Below are positions 1 through 11,459 of a stretch of DNA of 64,000 nt, piece by piece; within the stretch, counting starts at the first letter, position 1, and every line of letters starts with the position of its first letter. This DNA is from Stomoxys calcitrans. Lineage: Eukaryota > Arthropoda > Insecta > Diptera > Muscidae. The stretch is taken from NCBI RefSeq assembly GCF_963082655.1, contig NC_081553.1, positions 208,138,435 through 208,202,434 of the forward strand, read 5' to 3'. A model generated the notes under the pieces. The model ran no database searches and had not been told where the DNA came from. It was given only the letters and a program-made list of their open reading frames with translations. The translations under genes were made by a program, and so were the position numbers.

Positions 1-770
1 TTAAGTGGAAATCGGGCTATACATATATATGGGAGTTATATCTACATCTGAACCGATTTTGAGGAAATCTTGTAGATATGATAAGGTCGGTAATAGAACA
101 ATCCATACCAAACTTTGTGCAGATCGGTTGAAAATTGTAGGTTCTTCAGCCATTAAAGTGCAATTCGGGCGATACGTATATATGGAAGCTATATCTAAAT
201 CTGAACCGATTTTGATGAAATCTTTCTAATATGTTGAGATCAGTAGCAAAACAGTCCATGCCAAACTTTGTATAGATCGGTTGAAAGTTGTAGTTACTAC
301 AGACATTAAAGTGCAAATCGGGCGATAAATATATATAGATCTATATCTAAATCTGAACCGATTTTGATGGAATCTTGTCGGTATATAAAGATCTGCAACG
401 AAACAATCCATACCCAATTTTATGCAGATCGGTTGAAAATTGTGGTTACTACGGCCATCTAAGTGCAAATCGGGCGATACATATATATGGGAGCTATGTC
501 TAAATCTGAACCGATTTTTACCAAAAATAGCGTTTGTCCTTGAGCCAAAAAAGTGACATGTGCAAAATTTCGTAACGGCTGGACAACAAACACGACCTGT
601 ACCTTGATTACAAGAATACATGGACTTACAGACGGACAGACAGAGATGGCTTAATCGAATTAGAAAGTGAGTCTGAGTCGATCGGTTTACTCATCAATGG
701 GTTGGCTTTTCTTAGCGTTGCACAAACTCATAATACACTGTACCACTGTGGTGGTGTAGGGTATAAAAAT
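1..770. repeat. Family A dispersed repeat block (Helentron/DINE-like)
   Basis: Four or more imperfect tandem units of roughly 150-175 bp share the phrases GGGCGATACATATATATGGG and ATCTGAACCGATTTT. The block ends in a hairpin-like tail (CCACTGTGGTGGTGTAGGGT, 742-761) followed by ATAAAAA. The same units recur many times in this window. Assignment to nonautonomous Helentron/DINE-type elements is inference from the layout: short conserved ends, a central minisatellite and no protein. Open frames here are read-through of the repeat. Confidence 0.7.
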
Positions 771-845
771 TTGTGTGGAAAACACAACAAACGTATATGT
801 GTCCAGTTTTCTTAAGATTGAGAAAAATTATTTAAAACTTGTAGT

Positions 846-1108
846 GGAGGCCACCATGGCACGGAGGATAGCATGTGCGCCTATGACATCGAATGTCTGG
901 GTTAAAATCCGGGCGTAAACATCAGAAAAATTTTCAGCGGTGGCTATCCCCTTTCTAAGGTATCCTGTCATGTTAAAACTTCTCTACCAAGTGGCGTTGC
1001 TATGCGGCACCCCCGTTCGGACTCGGCATAAAACAGGAGACTGGGCTGCACTCATTGAAATGAGAGAAGTTCCTTAATAGAATGTTTATGGAAAATTTAA
1101 AAATAGTA
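846..1108 (+). repeat. tRNA-derived SINE, copy 1
   Basis: The copy begins GGAGGCCACC and carries a degraded tRNA-like head (GTCTGGGTTAAAATCC in place of the GGTTCGAATCC B box). It continues with the family phrases ACATCAGAAAAA, CAGCGGTGG, CGTTCGGACTCGG and a 3' stretch ending GGAATGTTCATGG-like. At least eight copies of this family are present in the window. It is not a functional tRNA gene. Confidence 0.75.
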
Positions 1109-1119
1109 ATAGGTGTATT

Positions 1120-1660
1120 TTTGTATTTAACTCTCAAAAAATTTCATTACAATCGCATATTGTCCAGTTTGGTATACATGTCCATTTGCGGCATAATTTT
1201 GGGGTTGGGCGACTCCCCGCGAATTGACCCAAATTTGTATATAATTTTCGTATTCTACTCTCAAATACCTTTCGTTCGAGTCTCATCTGGTTCCGTTCAG
1301 TGTACATGTCCATTTGGGGCATAATCTTTGGGGTGGAGCGACCTGCCTGGGAATACGTACGAAACTTTTATTTAAGTTTCGTATTCGACAATTAAGTACC
1401 TTTTGTTTGACTCCCTTATTGTCCCGATCGGCCTACATATTCGGGGTGACTTTTGGGGTGGGGCGACCCGCCTGGGAATAGTCCCCTTTATTTTTTAATA
1501 AGTTTCATATTTCTCTTCGAATTATCTTTCATTTGATACTCACATTGCCCCAATCGGTAAACATGTAATTTTGGGTTTTTGGGTGTGGGGCGGGCCTCCC
1601 ACCACTTGGGAGTTAAATTTTTATATCAAATTGTACAGTACTCTTAAATACGTTTCCACC
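1120..1660. repeat. Family B dispersed repeat block
   Basis: About four imperfect units of roughly 120-140 bp repeat the idea 'ACTCTCAAATACCTTTCRTTYGA ... CCCATATTG/GTC..GGTAAACATGTCC ... TTTTGGGGTGGGGCGACC'. The same family recurs near 10.2-10.9, 17.4-18.7 and 55.9-57.1 kb. No protein is encoded. The ORF-like stretch at 1082-1324 is this repeat. Confidence 0.65.
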
Positions 1661-1774
1661 CCAGTGGAGATATTGTAGACGCCCGCTAAGAGGCTGCTGG
1701 AACACCAGGGGCCTTGAAATTTTCCCCACGATCTCGACAACAACTTAGCTTTAACTATTTCAAATTTACGTTCT

Positions 1775-2640
1775 CAAATGGCATATAACCATAGGATGGA
1801 GGCATACTAATCTAGTCATTACGTTTGTAACATCTCGAAATATTGATCTAAGACCGAATAAAATATATATATTTTCTTGATCGTCTCGACATTCTGAGTC
1901 GATCTAGCCATGTCCGATAGTGACCGAACGCGTTAAGCTAGCCGCTTGAAAATTTGCACAGATACTTTTTGATGTAGGTCGTTGGGGATTGCAAATGGGT
2001 CATATCGGTTCAGATTTGGATATGGCTCCCATATAAACCGATTTCCCAATTTGACTTCTTGGGCCCCCGGAAGCCAACATTTTTTCCGATTTGACTTCAA
2101 TTTTGCAAATAGTGTTCTGTTATGACTTTCAACAACTGTGCCAAGTACGGTCCAAATCGGTCTATATAGCTCCCATATAAACCGTATAAACCGATCTCCC
2201 GATTTGACTTCTTGAGCTCCTGGTAGCCATAATTTTTGTCCGATTGGGCTCAATTTTTGCACATAGTGTTTTGACTTCCAATAACTGTGCTAAGTATGGT
2301 CCAAATCAGTCTATAAACTGATACAGATCCCATATAAACTGATCTCACGATTCAACTGCGTGAGCCCTTACAATCCACCATTTTTGTCCGTTTTGGCTGA
2401 AATTAAGCACGTAGTGCTTTGTTAAGACTTCCAGCAACTGTACCAAGTACGGTCCGAATCGGTTTGTAAAGTGATATAGCTCCCATATAAACAAATCTCC
2501 CGATTTACTTATTGAGTACTTACAAGCCACAATTTGGCTGAAATTTTGCATAGACCGTACTTGGCAACAACTGTGCCAAGTACGATCTAAATCTGTTTTC
2601 TCGATTATCCTTGTTCGGTTCCTAGAAGTTTTAATTTGTG
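1775..2640. repeat. Family A repeat block
   Basis: The head is an ATAACCATAGGATGGAGGCA terminus followed by CATTACGTTTGTAACATCTC. Then come about four units of roughly 165 bp containing GATTTGACTTCTTGAGC, CCAAGTACGGTCCAAATCGG and AGCTCCCATATAAACCGAT. The minus-strand ORFs at 1933-2262 and 2345-2551 are repeat read-through. Confidence 0.7.
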
Positions 2641-2682
2641 TTGCTTTGACAGAAGTTTGGTATGGGGAATAAAATTATGCCC

Positions 2683-2991
2683 ATCTACTTAATTTGCAAA
2701 TTTTGCCCATGAACAAACCACTAAGGAACAGGGGCAAACATCTCACCTATCAATGAGTAAAATCCGATTCAAATTTAAGCTTAATGATAAGGGGCCTCCT
2801 TTTTATAGCCAAGTCAGAACGGCGTGCCACAGTGTGGCACCTCTTTGGAGAGAAGTTTTACATGGCATAGTTCCTCACAAATGTTGCCAGCATAAAGAAA
2901 GGAAAACCATCGCTGAAAATATTTTCTGACTCGAACCCAGGCGTTCAGCGTCATAGGTGGACATGCTAACCTCTGCGCTACGGTGGCCTCC
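2683..2991 (-). repeat. tRNA-derived SINE, copy 2 (near full length)
   Basis: Read on the minus strand, this copy starts GGAGGCCACCGTAGCGCAGA and has a B-box-like GGGTTCGAGTC. It carries on through the body common to the family to CCCCTGTTCCTTAGTGG at the 3' end. At about 309 bp it is one of the most complete copies in the window. Confidence 0.8.
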
Positions 2992-4460
2992 TTCAACTTA
3001 ATTTAGTTTGTGTATATTTTTAGCAGAATCCATGGTGATGGGTTCCCAAGAATCCATGGCCCGGCGGAATTAAGAACGCTTTTACTTGTTGTTTATAATG
3101 CTATGCCCCCGTTAACCCTAAAACGAAATCATTTGAGCGAAATGAAAGAAATCCAAATGACGCTTTTTCCTGCTATTCTACGTCATAAAATCGACATTGG
3201 AGAGAAATAAAAGAAAACCTAAAGGATGTAATTTACCTGAAATTTCATGGCGTCAAATGAACGTTTGAAAAAAATGGTAAGATCATCATAAAACTTTCAA
3301 ATTCTTTCTTTTTTGTAACTAGGGATTTCAGGTCATTTTTAATCCTTAAGCAAATTTGAATTGGTAAATCTCTGATATGGTGTATTCTCAACTATTTATT
3401 TTTTTGTTTTTTACAATACTTCCGAAATGTTTAGTTGCTAAACTCTCCTACATAAGAAATTCGCCAAGACATCAAAGCCCAAGACATGATGCCTTCATAC
3501 TTTGCTTTACCGATGTTACCAATTTGTTTATTTTGATTCACCACTTTCTACGATTGAACGCCATTCAATACATTTTTGGCATCGCTAAGATCTGCTAAGA
3601 TGCAGATCTTAGCGACGTGACAGACAAATCACCTTTTTATATTATGCACCATCCATGCGAATCGGTTGATTTGAATAACGCTATCAAATCGATCTACAGT
3701 TTTAACTTTTAAGCTCCTAGAAGCCTATGTGATTTGATTGGAAATTTGAACTTAAGGTGCACTGTGCCCAGCAACGTTAAATTTGTTGATAAACAAATTA
3801 TGGAAACCTATCTCTATATAAGAATTCTTGAACACAAAAAAATTTCTATTGATCAATATTGGGATTACACTCCGAATATCCATATTTATTAAATTTGGAA
3901 ATATGCTTCATAAGGATAATACTATAAAATTTAATAAAAACTTGACTTTTGTGAAATGTGTTTTAATCTTAAAAATATAGTTTCTTATTATGCTATTTTT
4001 GACTTTTAATTAATGTCGTGGTGTTTCCTTCAATTTAAAGGTAATTTCTTTATCTTCAACTTAATATATTGCAATATAGCCCCGTAAAATTTAGCTTAAA
4101 GCTAGGCACACATACTATTCTTAAGGTTAATACATATTTGTGTTTAAAAACTAAGCGTAAGATCGTACAAATTAGAACCTTTTATTTGTTATGTAAGACA
4201 AAAATCGCTTCCTCAATGTTACGAAAAAAATTCTTTTATATTAGGATTATATTAGGAATTAAGACAAAATCGCTTCCTCAATATTACGAAAAAATTCTTT
4301 TGTATTAGGACAAACATTTCTTTAGTGTGTGTATTTGTTTATTTTATTGGTTATCCACTTTCAAAGTCGTACTACAAAGCTACCACATGGAATACAACAT
4401 TTTCGAAAATCCACAGATCCTTCCTGGGTCAACCCAAATTTGAGGGCATCATGTGTTTTC
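2992..4460. other. AT-rich intergenic stretch, no gene seen
   Basis: No convincing coding sequence. It holds a perfect 13-bp hairpin (3583-3614). It also holds a pair of about 45-bp direct repeats sharing ATCGCTTCCTCAAT.TTACG (about 4202-4249 and 4268-4311). Confidence 0.5.
3583..3614. repeat. Perfect 13-bp inverted repeat (hairpin)
   Basis: CGCTAAGATCTGC at 3583-3595 is followed by a six-base loop and its exact reverse complement at 3602-3614. Function is unknown. It is not followed by a T-run or any gene, so I do not call it a terminator. Confidence 0.85.
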
Positions 4461-4464
4461 ATTT

Positions 4465-6170
4465 TATACCCACCCCCAAAGGATGGGGGTATATTCATTT
4501 TGTCATTCCGTTAGCAACATATCCATTTGCGACCCTATAGAGTTTACATATATTCTTGATCGTCGTAAAAATCCAAGACGATCTAGTCATGTCCGTCCGT
4601 CTGTCTGTTGAAATCACGCTACAGTCTTTAAAAAAAGAGATTTTAAGCTGAAACTTTGGACAGATTCTTTTTTGTCCATACGCAGTTAAGTTCGAAGATG
4701 GGCTATATCGGACTATATCTTGATATAGCCCCCATATAGACCGATCTGCCGATTAAGGATCTTAGGCGCATAAAAGCAAGCATCCGATGTCGGCGAAATT
4801 TGAGACAGTGAGTTGTGTTAGGCCTTCGACATCCTTCCTCAATTTGGCCTAGATCGGTCCAGATTTGAATATAGCTGCCATATAGACCGATCTTTCCATT
4901 TAATGTTTTGGGCCCATAAAAGGCGTATTTATTGTCCGTTGTCGGGTTGTGTTAGGCCCTTCTACTTTGTTCTTCAATTTGGCTCAGATCGGTCCAGATT
5001 TGGATATAGCTGCCATATAGACCGATCTCTCGATTTAAGGTTTTGGGGCAATAAAAGGCGCATTTATTGTCTGATTTCGCCGAAGTTTGAGACAGTGAGT
5101 TGTGTTAGGCCTTCGACATCCTTCCCCAGTTTGGCCCAGATCGGTCCAGATTTGAATATAGCTGCCATATAGACCGATCTCTCCATTTAATGTTTTGGGC
5201 CCATAAACGGTGTATTGTTAATGTTCCGATGTCGGCGAAATTTTGGGACAGTGAGTTGTGTTAGGCCCTTCGACATTCTTCTTCAATTTGGCCCAGATAG
5301 GTCCAGATTTAAATATAGCTGCCATATAGACCGATCTCTCAATTTAAGGTTAAGGGCCATTTATTGTCCGATTTCGCCGAAATTTAGGACAGTGAGTTGT
5401 GTTAGGCTCCTCGACATCTTGCTGCAATGTGGCACAGATCGGTCCAGATTTCGATATATCTGTCATATAGACCGATCGCTCGATTTAAGGTCTTGGGCCC
5501 ATAAAAGGAGCATTTATTATCCGATTTCGACGAAATTTGAGTGAGTTGTGTTAGGCCCCTCGACATCTATCTGCAATTTTGTCTACATTGGTTTAGATTT
5601 GACTATAGACCGATCTCTCGATTTAAGGTTTTGGGTCCATAAGAAGCGCATTTAATGTCCGATTTGGACGAAACTTGAGACAGTGAGTTGTGTTAGGCCC
5701 TTCGACAATCTTCTTGAATTTGGCCCAAATCGGTCCAGATTTCGATATAGCTGCCACACAGACCGATCTCTCGATTTAAGGTTTAGGGCTATTAAAAAGT
5801 GCATTTATTGTCCGATTTCGCCGAAATTTGGGACAGTGAATTATGTTAGGCTCCTCGACATCTTTCTGCAATTTGGCTCAGATCGGTCCAGATTTGGATA
5901 TAACTGCCGATCTTGGCCCCATAAAAGGCACTTTTATAATCCGATTTTGACATCCATGTCGTATATGGTTCTGTTCAGTCTATGTTTGGATATGGCTACC
6001 AAAAAGACCAATATTTTGTTCTACAAAATTGAACAATGGCTTGTACATATTAGAGCACTCAATGTCCGTGCCGATTTTTGCCCGATTTATTTGATACCCA
6101 TATTGCCCCAATCGGTAAATATGTCACTTTTGGGCTGTTTTTTTTTGGGAGGGGGGTAGAGCGGACCCCA
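4465..6170. repeat. Family A repeat block with about eight tandem units
   Basis: The block opens with TTATACCCACCCCCAAAGGA, CATTTTGTCATTCCGTTAGC and GTCCGTCCGTCTGTCTGTTG. It then runs through about eight units of roughly 170-175 bp, each with CAGATCGGTCCAGATTT, GATATAGCTGCCATATAGAC and CAGTGAGTTGTGTTAGGC. Because the unit is close to a multiple of three, repetitive false ORFs appear on the plus strand (4903-5544, 5683-6159). The near-identical block at 28105-29515 is a second copy. Confidence 0.8.
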
Positions 6171-6179
6171 ATCCCAACC

Positions 6180-7570
6180 AAACAACATCAATTTGTGTAA
6201 AACTGGGAATAGCTATGATTATTCCATTAAAAGATGCTTTCGAAAGAACATACAAATAATTTTTTTAAAAGCTTAGATCAATATTTCGAGGTCTTAAAAT
6301 ATAAAGAAGAAATGAGCATAAACCCACCCTTAAACATTAGATGAGTTACGCCAACAGGAAAGACCACAACTTGAATGGCAGTGGAGTATGACATCTTGAA
6401 GCTTGGTGCAAAAACTGATGAAGATTACTCAAGTGCTAAAAGGAATCTACTTCTCTCTGACATGGCATCATAGATGCTGCCTTTGACGCATAAGAATGAA
6501 GATTTTATGGTTTTACCCCCTTTTTGTGCTTGTTGTTTAGATAGAAAAAGACTGGATTTTTTTTAACGGTGACAAAATTTACTATTTTTTTATTATTTTT
6601 TATGATTTTTTTGTTGTTTCTTTTCTTTTCTTTGTTTGTTTCATAGTTTTTACACATTAAAAAATTAAAATCATCACTTAATAACTAACAAAAATGTGTT
6701 ATTTTTGTATTTTTGTTTTTTAAGAGAGAAAAACTATTTACAATAAAATAACAATTATGCCCTCGCTGTTGTGTGAAAATGTGAAAAATGAAAAAAACAC
6801 TAACATCTATTCATGGGGATATAAAAGAGGACACTGGGGCGAGAACAGCGAGAGCGGGCATTAGAGATAGTCCACTGAGTTATGTCTGTGTCTGAGTTAC
6901 GACAACGACGACGAAGAAGAAGAAGAGGACAGGGGACCACGAAAAATGGAAAAATGAAAATGAAATGACAAACTGAAAATTCTCGCTTTTTCTCAAACCC
7001 TTTATCAAGGCTTTTAGAGAGAGAGAGAGGAGACAATTTTTCAATTTGTCTGGAAAAACGGAAATTTAAAAGAACAACCTTGACCTATTAAAGGCAAGGG
7101 TTTTCTTTTGGTTTTTTGTTTTTCTTAACAAATGGATTAACAACACAACAAAATCATCACAAACACCAGCTACAAACAAACGTTAACTTCCGGGTCATGG
7201 CTGTATCCACTTTTTTTTTTTTTTTGTTATTGGGATAGTGTAGGTGCATTCTTCGGCTGTATCCGTTTGTTTCGACTTGAACATCACTTCTCCGTAGGCG
7301 ATATTTTCTGCAAATCCTCTGTGGTGTCTAGCTGGTGGCATTGCATTGAAATCCATGGCTTTGGGTGGGGCGGGGGGTTTTCTTTTGTAATCCATTCGTT
7401 TTGTCTGTGGGATTTGTGGTGAGTGTGCTTTTCTTTTCTCAATCGGCGCTTTATGGTCTGTCTAATTCTTCGAATATTTGGCAGCATTTCATTGATGTTG
7501 TTGTTTTTGTTGAACTTGTTTCATTTTTGATTGATTTGTTAACTACATTATGCTAAAAAGCTAAACTCGG
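6180..7570. other. Unique AT-rich DNA downstream of the glycine-rich gene
   Basis: No gene is supported. The part next to 7578 should include the 3' UTR of the minus-strand glycine-rich gene, but I do not see a clear AATAAA on that strand. It contains several T-runs and a GAGA-type run (7016-7030). Confidence 0.4.
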
Positions 7571-7578
7571 TTTGGGGC

Positions 7579-8266
7579 TTAGAAGGGGGCACCATAGCTG
7601 CCGCTGGGTCTTGATGGAGCACCATAAGAGCCCGAAGGAGCACTGGGGTAGCCACCGAAGCCGCCACCACCACCGCCGCCAGCTTGTGTGCTTTGTTGGG
7701 CGAATTGGGCCACTTGGATGGCCTGACGAACACCTTCCAAATCAATGCCAACAACGCGGCCACCACCACCACCGCCAAAGGGTGCGCCGTATTGCGATGA
7801 AGGGGGTCCATAGGAGCCAGATGGTGAGCTGGGATAGCCACCACCACCGCCGCCGCCACCACCACCAGATTTGCTTTCTTCTTGCAAGAGGATTTGGCGC
7901 ACTTGCTCCAAGAGCTGGGGATCAACATTTTGACCTTCATTGGTTTGGAAGCCACCGCTAACGGCTTGATAGCCTCCACCACCGCCGCCACCAAAACTGC
8001 TGCCTCCAAAGCTGCTACCACCGAAACCGCCGCCACCGAAGCCACCACCACCGCCACCTCCGCCGCGTGGATAATTATAACCCGATGGAGGTTCTGCTAC
8101 GGTTAGTGCGGCCAAAGCCAACACTAAGAACTGCAGAGAAGACAAGAAATAATAAATCCAGTATCAGTAGACATCCTTGTAGTGTTGTGGTTAGATAATC
8201 CTTAGGGTTTTGTTTTTTTTTTTTTGTGAAGGCCACGTAAATACTTACCACGGAGAAGGAGTTCAT
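7579..8266 (-). CDS. Glycine-rich secreted protein with resilin-like YGAP motifs
   Basis: Two exons on the minus strand: 8249-8266 (MNSFSV) and 7579-8130, joined in phase 0. The 118-bp intron has a GTAAGT donor and a TTCTCTGCAG acceptor. The product is 189 residues. Residues 1-18 form a hydrophobic signal peptide (core FLVLALAALTVA), so it is probably exported. The rest alternates poly-Gly tracts with two short helical stretches (QNVDPQLLEQVRQILLQEES; GIDLEGVRQAIQVAQFAQQ) and PSGSYG(A/P)P motifs near the middle and C-terminus. PSGSYGAP resembles the PSDSYGAP of insect resilin repeats, so a cuticular or elastic extracellular role is plausible but inferred. The tiny signal-peptide exon followed by a short intron is typical of insect cuticle genes. 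An ATG at 8145 lies inside the intron and is not the start. I recognise no specific ortholog. Confidence 0.88.
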
Positions 8267-8353
8267 AGTTGTGAGTCTTGTGTGTGTGTGTATGAGGGGG
8301 AAAGAGTAAAAACTTAAAGTTATAATTTAGTTGCTTTCAAGTAGGGAATCAAC

Positions 8354-8394
8354 GATTGAATGCCAACGAAAGGCAACAGCAGCCCTCTTTATAG
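8354..8394 (-). promoter_or_regulatory. TATA box and initiator of the glycine-rich gene
   Basis: On the minus strand CTATAAA lies at 8394-8388 and TCAATC, an arthropod initiator match, at 8359-8354. The spacing is about 30-36 bp. The ATG is about 90 bp downstream, leaving a short 5' UTR. This is the expected layout for a highly expressed cuticle-type gene. Confidence 0.6.
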
Positions 8395-8395
8395 T

Positions 8396-8430
8396 AGTCG
8401 ACGTCGTCGACGTCGTCGTCGTCGTCGCCA
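8396..8430. repeat. GTC trinucleotide microsatellite
   Basis: A run of imperfect (GTC/GAC) repeats lies immediately upstream of the TATA box. It is GC-rich against an AT-rich background and may vary in length between individuals. Confidence 0.8.
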
Positions 8431-9880
8431 ACGTCTTCGAGGTGATGGCGACGAAAACTCATCCACTCGCCTCAAGAAAATCACTAACTCATCCATAGAA
8501 GAGACCAAACCAAGGCACTCACAAACTGCAAGCAATCGGACAGAGGGATGGACGAACAGAGCTCTGAAACAAACAGACGCTGTCTGCATGTAACCATTAA
8601 AACTCATAAAGCCAAACACAGAAGTAATTCGAAAAATATTAAGTAAATCAAAAGTAAAGTAAGGCAAAAAGAAACAAAGAACCAAAACAAGGTCTGTGCA
8701 AAATCCCTACTACAAACAATTTCCCTATCCCTTATATTGGCCAAACAACATTCAGCTTTAATACGCTCTTCTTGCCAAAATATTTTGTATATTCTCACAG
8801 TTGGCTTACAAAACTGGTAATTGTTTCGTGTATTTTTATTTTGGATATATTTTTTCTCAGCTTTAAAATCTTTTGCTTGAATGTTGGCTATGCAGTTGTT
8901 TGCTTGGCGAGTTTGTGTCTTAAGTCTTTCGTTTTTGTTTTCATTACGAAGCTCTAAAGAGGAGCACTCACTCAGTATGCGTGCGTAATGTTTTTTTTTT
9001 TTTTATTTAACTTTATTTTTTTTGTGTCATTCCATTTTGTTCATCTTCTTTGGCTTTAAATTTGTACTTGAGGAGCCATTCGTCAGTAGCCTGATGATCT
9101 TTATCGTAATAGCCATGATGAAGGTGATGAAGTTGTTGTTTAGGGGGATTTTTATTGTTTTTGTTTCAAGCTTTTTTTTATTTCTTTTGGGGTAAGATTA
9201 CATTTTACAAACACCCCCTTTACCTGCGGGCAACATTTTTGGCCAAATAAAAGTTCCATTACTACTCTTATGGTATTTTTTCTCTCTCTTGGTGGGAGAA
9301 AAACACACACACACGTCCTTAACAAAACTTATTTGCATCAATGGATTCGCTTTTTTCTTATTTTATTTTACCAAAACGTATAGGAAGTGTTTTTCACTAC
9401 ACTCCAGTCCACTCAACAACAGCAATAGAGGCAGCTGGCATGCTAAAGGAGACACAACAATTTTTTAGGTAGTTTGGGTAGGTAGGTATTCATTCCCTCT
9501 TATGCAGTGTCAATATTTGATTTCAATTTTTCCAATCGTGTCGTGTTGTAATCATTAACATCTATTTTGGAAACTGAACCCTGACATATAACTGAGCAAA
9601 ACAAAGGAAATGAGAAAAACTAGCATCAAGGGATCATTTCCTGTTTCATTGGCCTGTCTGTGTGGCTGTCTTGACAGACTGACTTTTTATTTTTATGCGA
9701 CCAGCTGAAAGCCATCAACAAATTCATGATCTACACTTGGTCACATAACCATCGCAAAGATAAATGACATTTTCATATAGCTTATGATAAAAACTTGTTG
9801 TGTCGGTGGGAAAGCATACATTTTGTTGGTTTAATGTGGCATACAAAAAAGCATGCGAGTAATTGGAAATTCAGTTAGTA
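8431..9880. other. Upstream intergenic DNA, no gene seen
   Basis: Mostly unique AT-rich sequence with A/T homopolymers (for example 8990-9004) and a short AC run near 9302-9314. It may hold regulatory sequence for the minus-strand gene at 7579-8266. I see no coding potential. Confidence 0.4.
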
Positions 9881-9884
9881 AGAA

Positions 9885-10175
9885 AATTTCTATAGAACAT
9901 TCTTCAAAGATAAATTTTCTATAAATAATTTGTACAACATAATTTTTATAGAAATTTTTTCAGACGAAAATATTTTATAAAAAAAATTGTCTGGCAAATA
10001 TTTTTGTCTGACAAATTTTCTATAAAAAATTGTCTGAGAATTTTTTTTAAATAAATTTGTCTGACAAATTTTCTATAAAAAAAATTGTGCCACAAATTAT
10101 ATATAAACAAATTTGTGCTACAAATTTTCTATGAAGAAATTTGTCTGACAAATTTTCTATAAAAAAATTTGTCTA
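9885..10175. repeat. Palindromic minisatellite, array 1
   Basis: About ten irregular units of 25-35 bp built around AAATTTGTCTGACAAATTT, a perfect inverted repeat with a one-base centre, separated by TTCTATAAAAA. A second array of the same unit lies at 11215-11450. Confidence 0.75.
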
Positions 10176-10179
10176 TTTG

Positions 10180-10990
10180 TTTGTTCCGTATAGACTCAAA
10201 CTTAACCGACTCAACTCAACCCATCACCTTAAAATTTTCACAGATTGTGCACGATAGTCTGGAAGGAAACATAAACTATATAATTTTTTGGTATCGAAAG
10301 GGGGGCGGACCCTCCCCCTTACCCCAAACGTACTACACAAAAATTAAAGTGTACCGATCGGGACAAAATGGGACTTCAGGTGTAGGATACGAATTTCATT
10401 CATTCACGTTTACCGACCATGGCAATATGGGGCTCAAATTAAAGGGATTTGGAAGTGGAGCACGAAACCACATTTGAGTCGAAATGTCTGAGGGGCCACC
10501 CACCCCTCCCATAAAAAAACCCCTTTCCTTTCCCTTACTTTCAAAAACACCAGATCTCGGAGATTGGTAAAGTGATTCGTTCGAAATCTTTTTGCACTCT
10601 CACTGTCACCAAAAACAAGACATGGTTTCTTTTGTTGCTTGAAAGAAAAGGACGAATTTGATATCCAATTGAAGAGCCATGTTTTTAGGGTCGCCCCATC
10701 CAAAAATATCTTCCTAATCGGACGTATTTACCGACCATTACAATATTTGCCTTATATGAAAGCTATTTGGCAGTAGAGTACGAAATTGATACTCATTTTG
10801 CGACAAAGACCTTGGGATCCACTCCACCCTCAAACAGAACTTATTTACCGATCATGCCAATATGGTGCTCACATGAAATCTATTTGAAAGTGGAGCACGA
10901 AGCTTATATTTACTTTAAGGACCAAGTATCTGGGTGGCCACCCGCCCCCGAAAAACCCCGTAAACAGAAAATATTTACCAAAGTGCTAAT
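10180..10990. repeat. Family B repeat, degenerate
   Basis: Degenerate family B units are present: TTTACCGACCATGGCAATAT at 10410, CAATATTTGCCTTATATGAAA near 10740, and TTTACCGATCATGCCAATAT at 10845. Nothing here is coding. The stretch is bracketed by the two palindromic minisatellite arrays. Confidence 0.55.
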
Positions 10991-10997
10991 ATAAGAC

Positions 10998-11120
10998 AAG
11001 TCGAATGGTGTGCCGCAGTGCGACAACGCAGTAAGAGGGGATAACCATCGCTTTAAATTTTGTCCGATGTTCTCGCCAGGATTCGAACACAAGCGTTCAG
11101 AGTTCAGCCACTACAGTGGC
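10998..11120 (-). repeat. tRNA-derived SINE, copy 3 (partial)
   Basis: On the minus strand the 5' tRNA-like head (GGATTCGAACACAAGCG region, plus strand AGGATTCGAACACAAGCGTT) is recognisable. So is the GTGCCGCAGTGCGAC body piece. The 3' half is missing. Confidence 0.55.
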
Positions 11121-11214
11121 GCGAATTGGATATCCACATTCAGAGCAAAGTGTCCCCAACATAAAGAGATATTAGAGAGGTGAAGAAGGCTCAGCGGAGC
11201 GGATCCGGTTCGGC

Positions 11215-11450
11215 TAGTTTTCTATAAAAAAATTGTCCGACAAATTTTCTAGAAAAAAATTGTCCGACAAATTTTCAAAAAAAAAAAATGTCCGACAAAT
11301 TTTCAAAAAAAAAAAATTGTCCGACAAATTTTCAAAAAAAAAAAAATGTCCGACAAATTTTCTATAAAAAAATTGTCCGACAAATTTTCTATAAAAAAAT
11401 TGTCTGACAAATTTTCAAAAAAAAAAAATTGTCCGACAAATTTTCTACAC
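11215..11450. repeat. Palindromic minisatellite, array 2
   Basis: About nine units of 25-28 bp, each (A)n-TTGTCCGACAAATTTTC. The core TTGTC-N-GACAA is palindromic. The A-run interiors differ in length. The two opposed ORFs here (11303-11524 and 11346-11618) are pure repeat and are not genes. Confidence 0.8.
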
Positions 11451-11459
11451 ATTTTTTTT

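Noticed and set aside
4903..6159. Plus-strand ORFs with repeated DRSRFGYSCHIDRSLDLR
   Set aside because: Translation of the family A minisatellite, whose unit is near a multiple of three. The same readings recur at 28418-29327.
7572..7961. Plus-strand His/Arg-rich ORF and a second minus-strand ORF (7548-8057)
   Set aside because: Shadows of the glycine-rich gene, whose splice structure and signal peptide support the chosen frame.
8075..8266. 63-codon minus-strand ORF from the same ATG as the glycine-rich gene
   Set aside because: It reads through the intron. The GTAAGT donor after six codons and the acceptor before FLVLALAAL explain the true reading.
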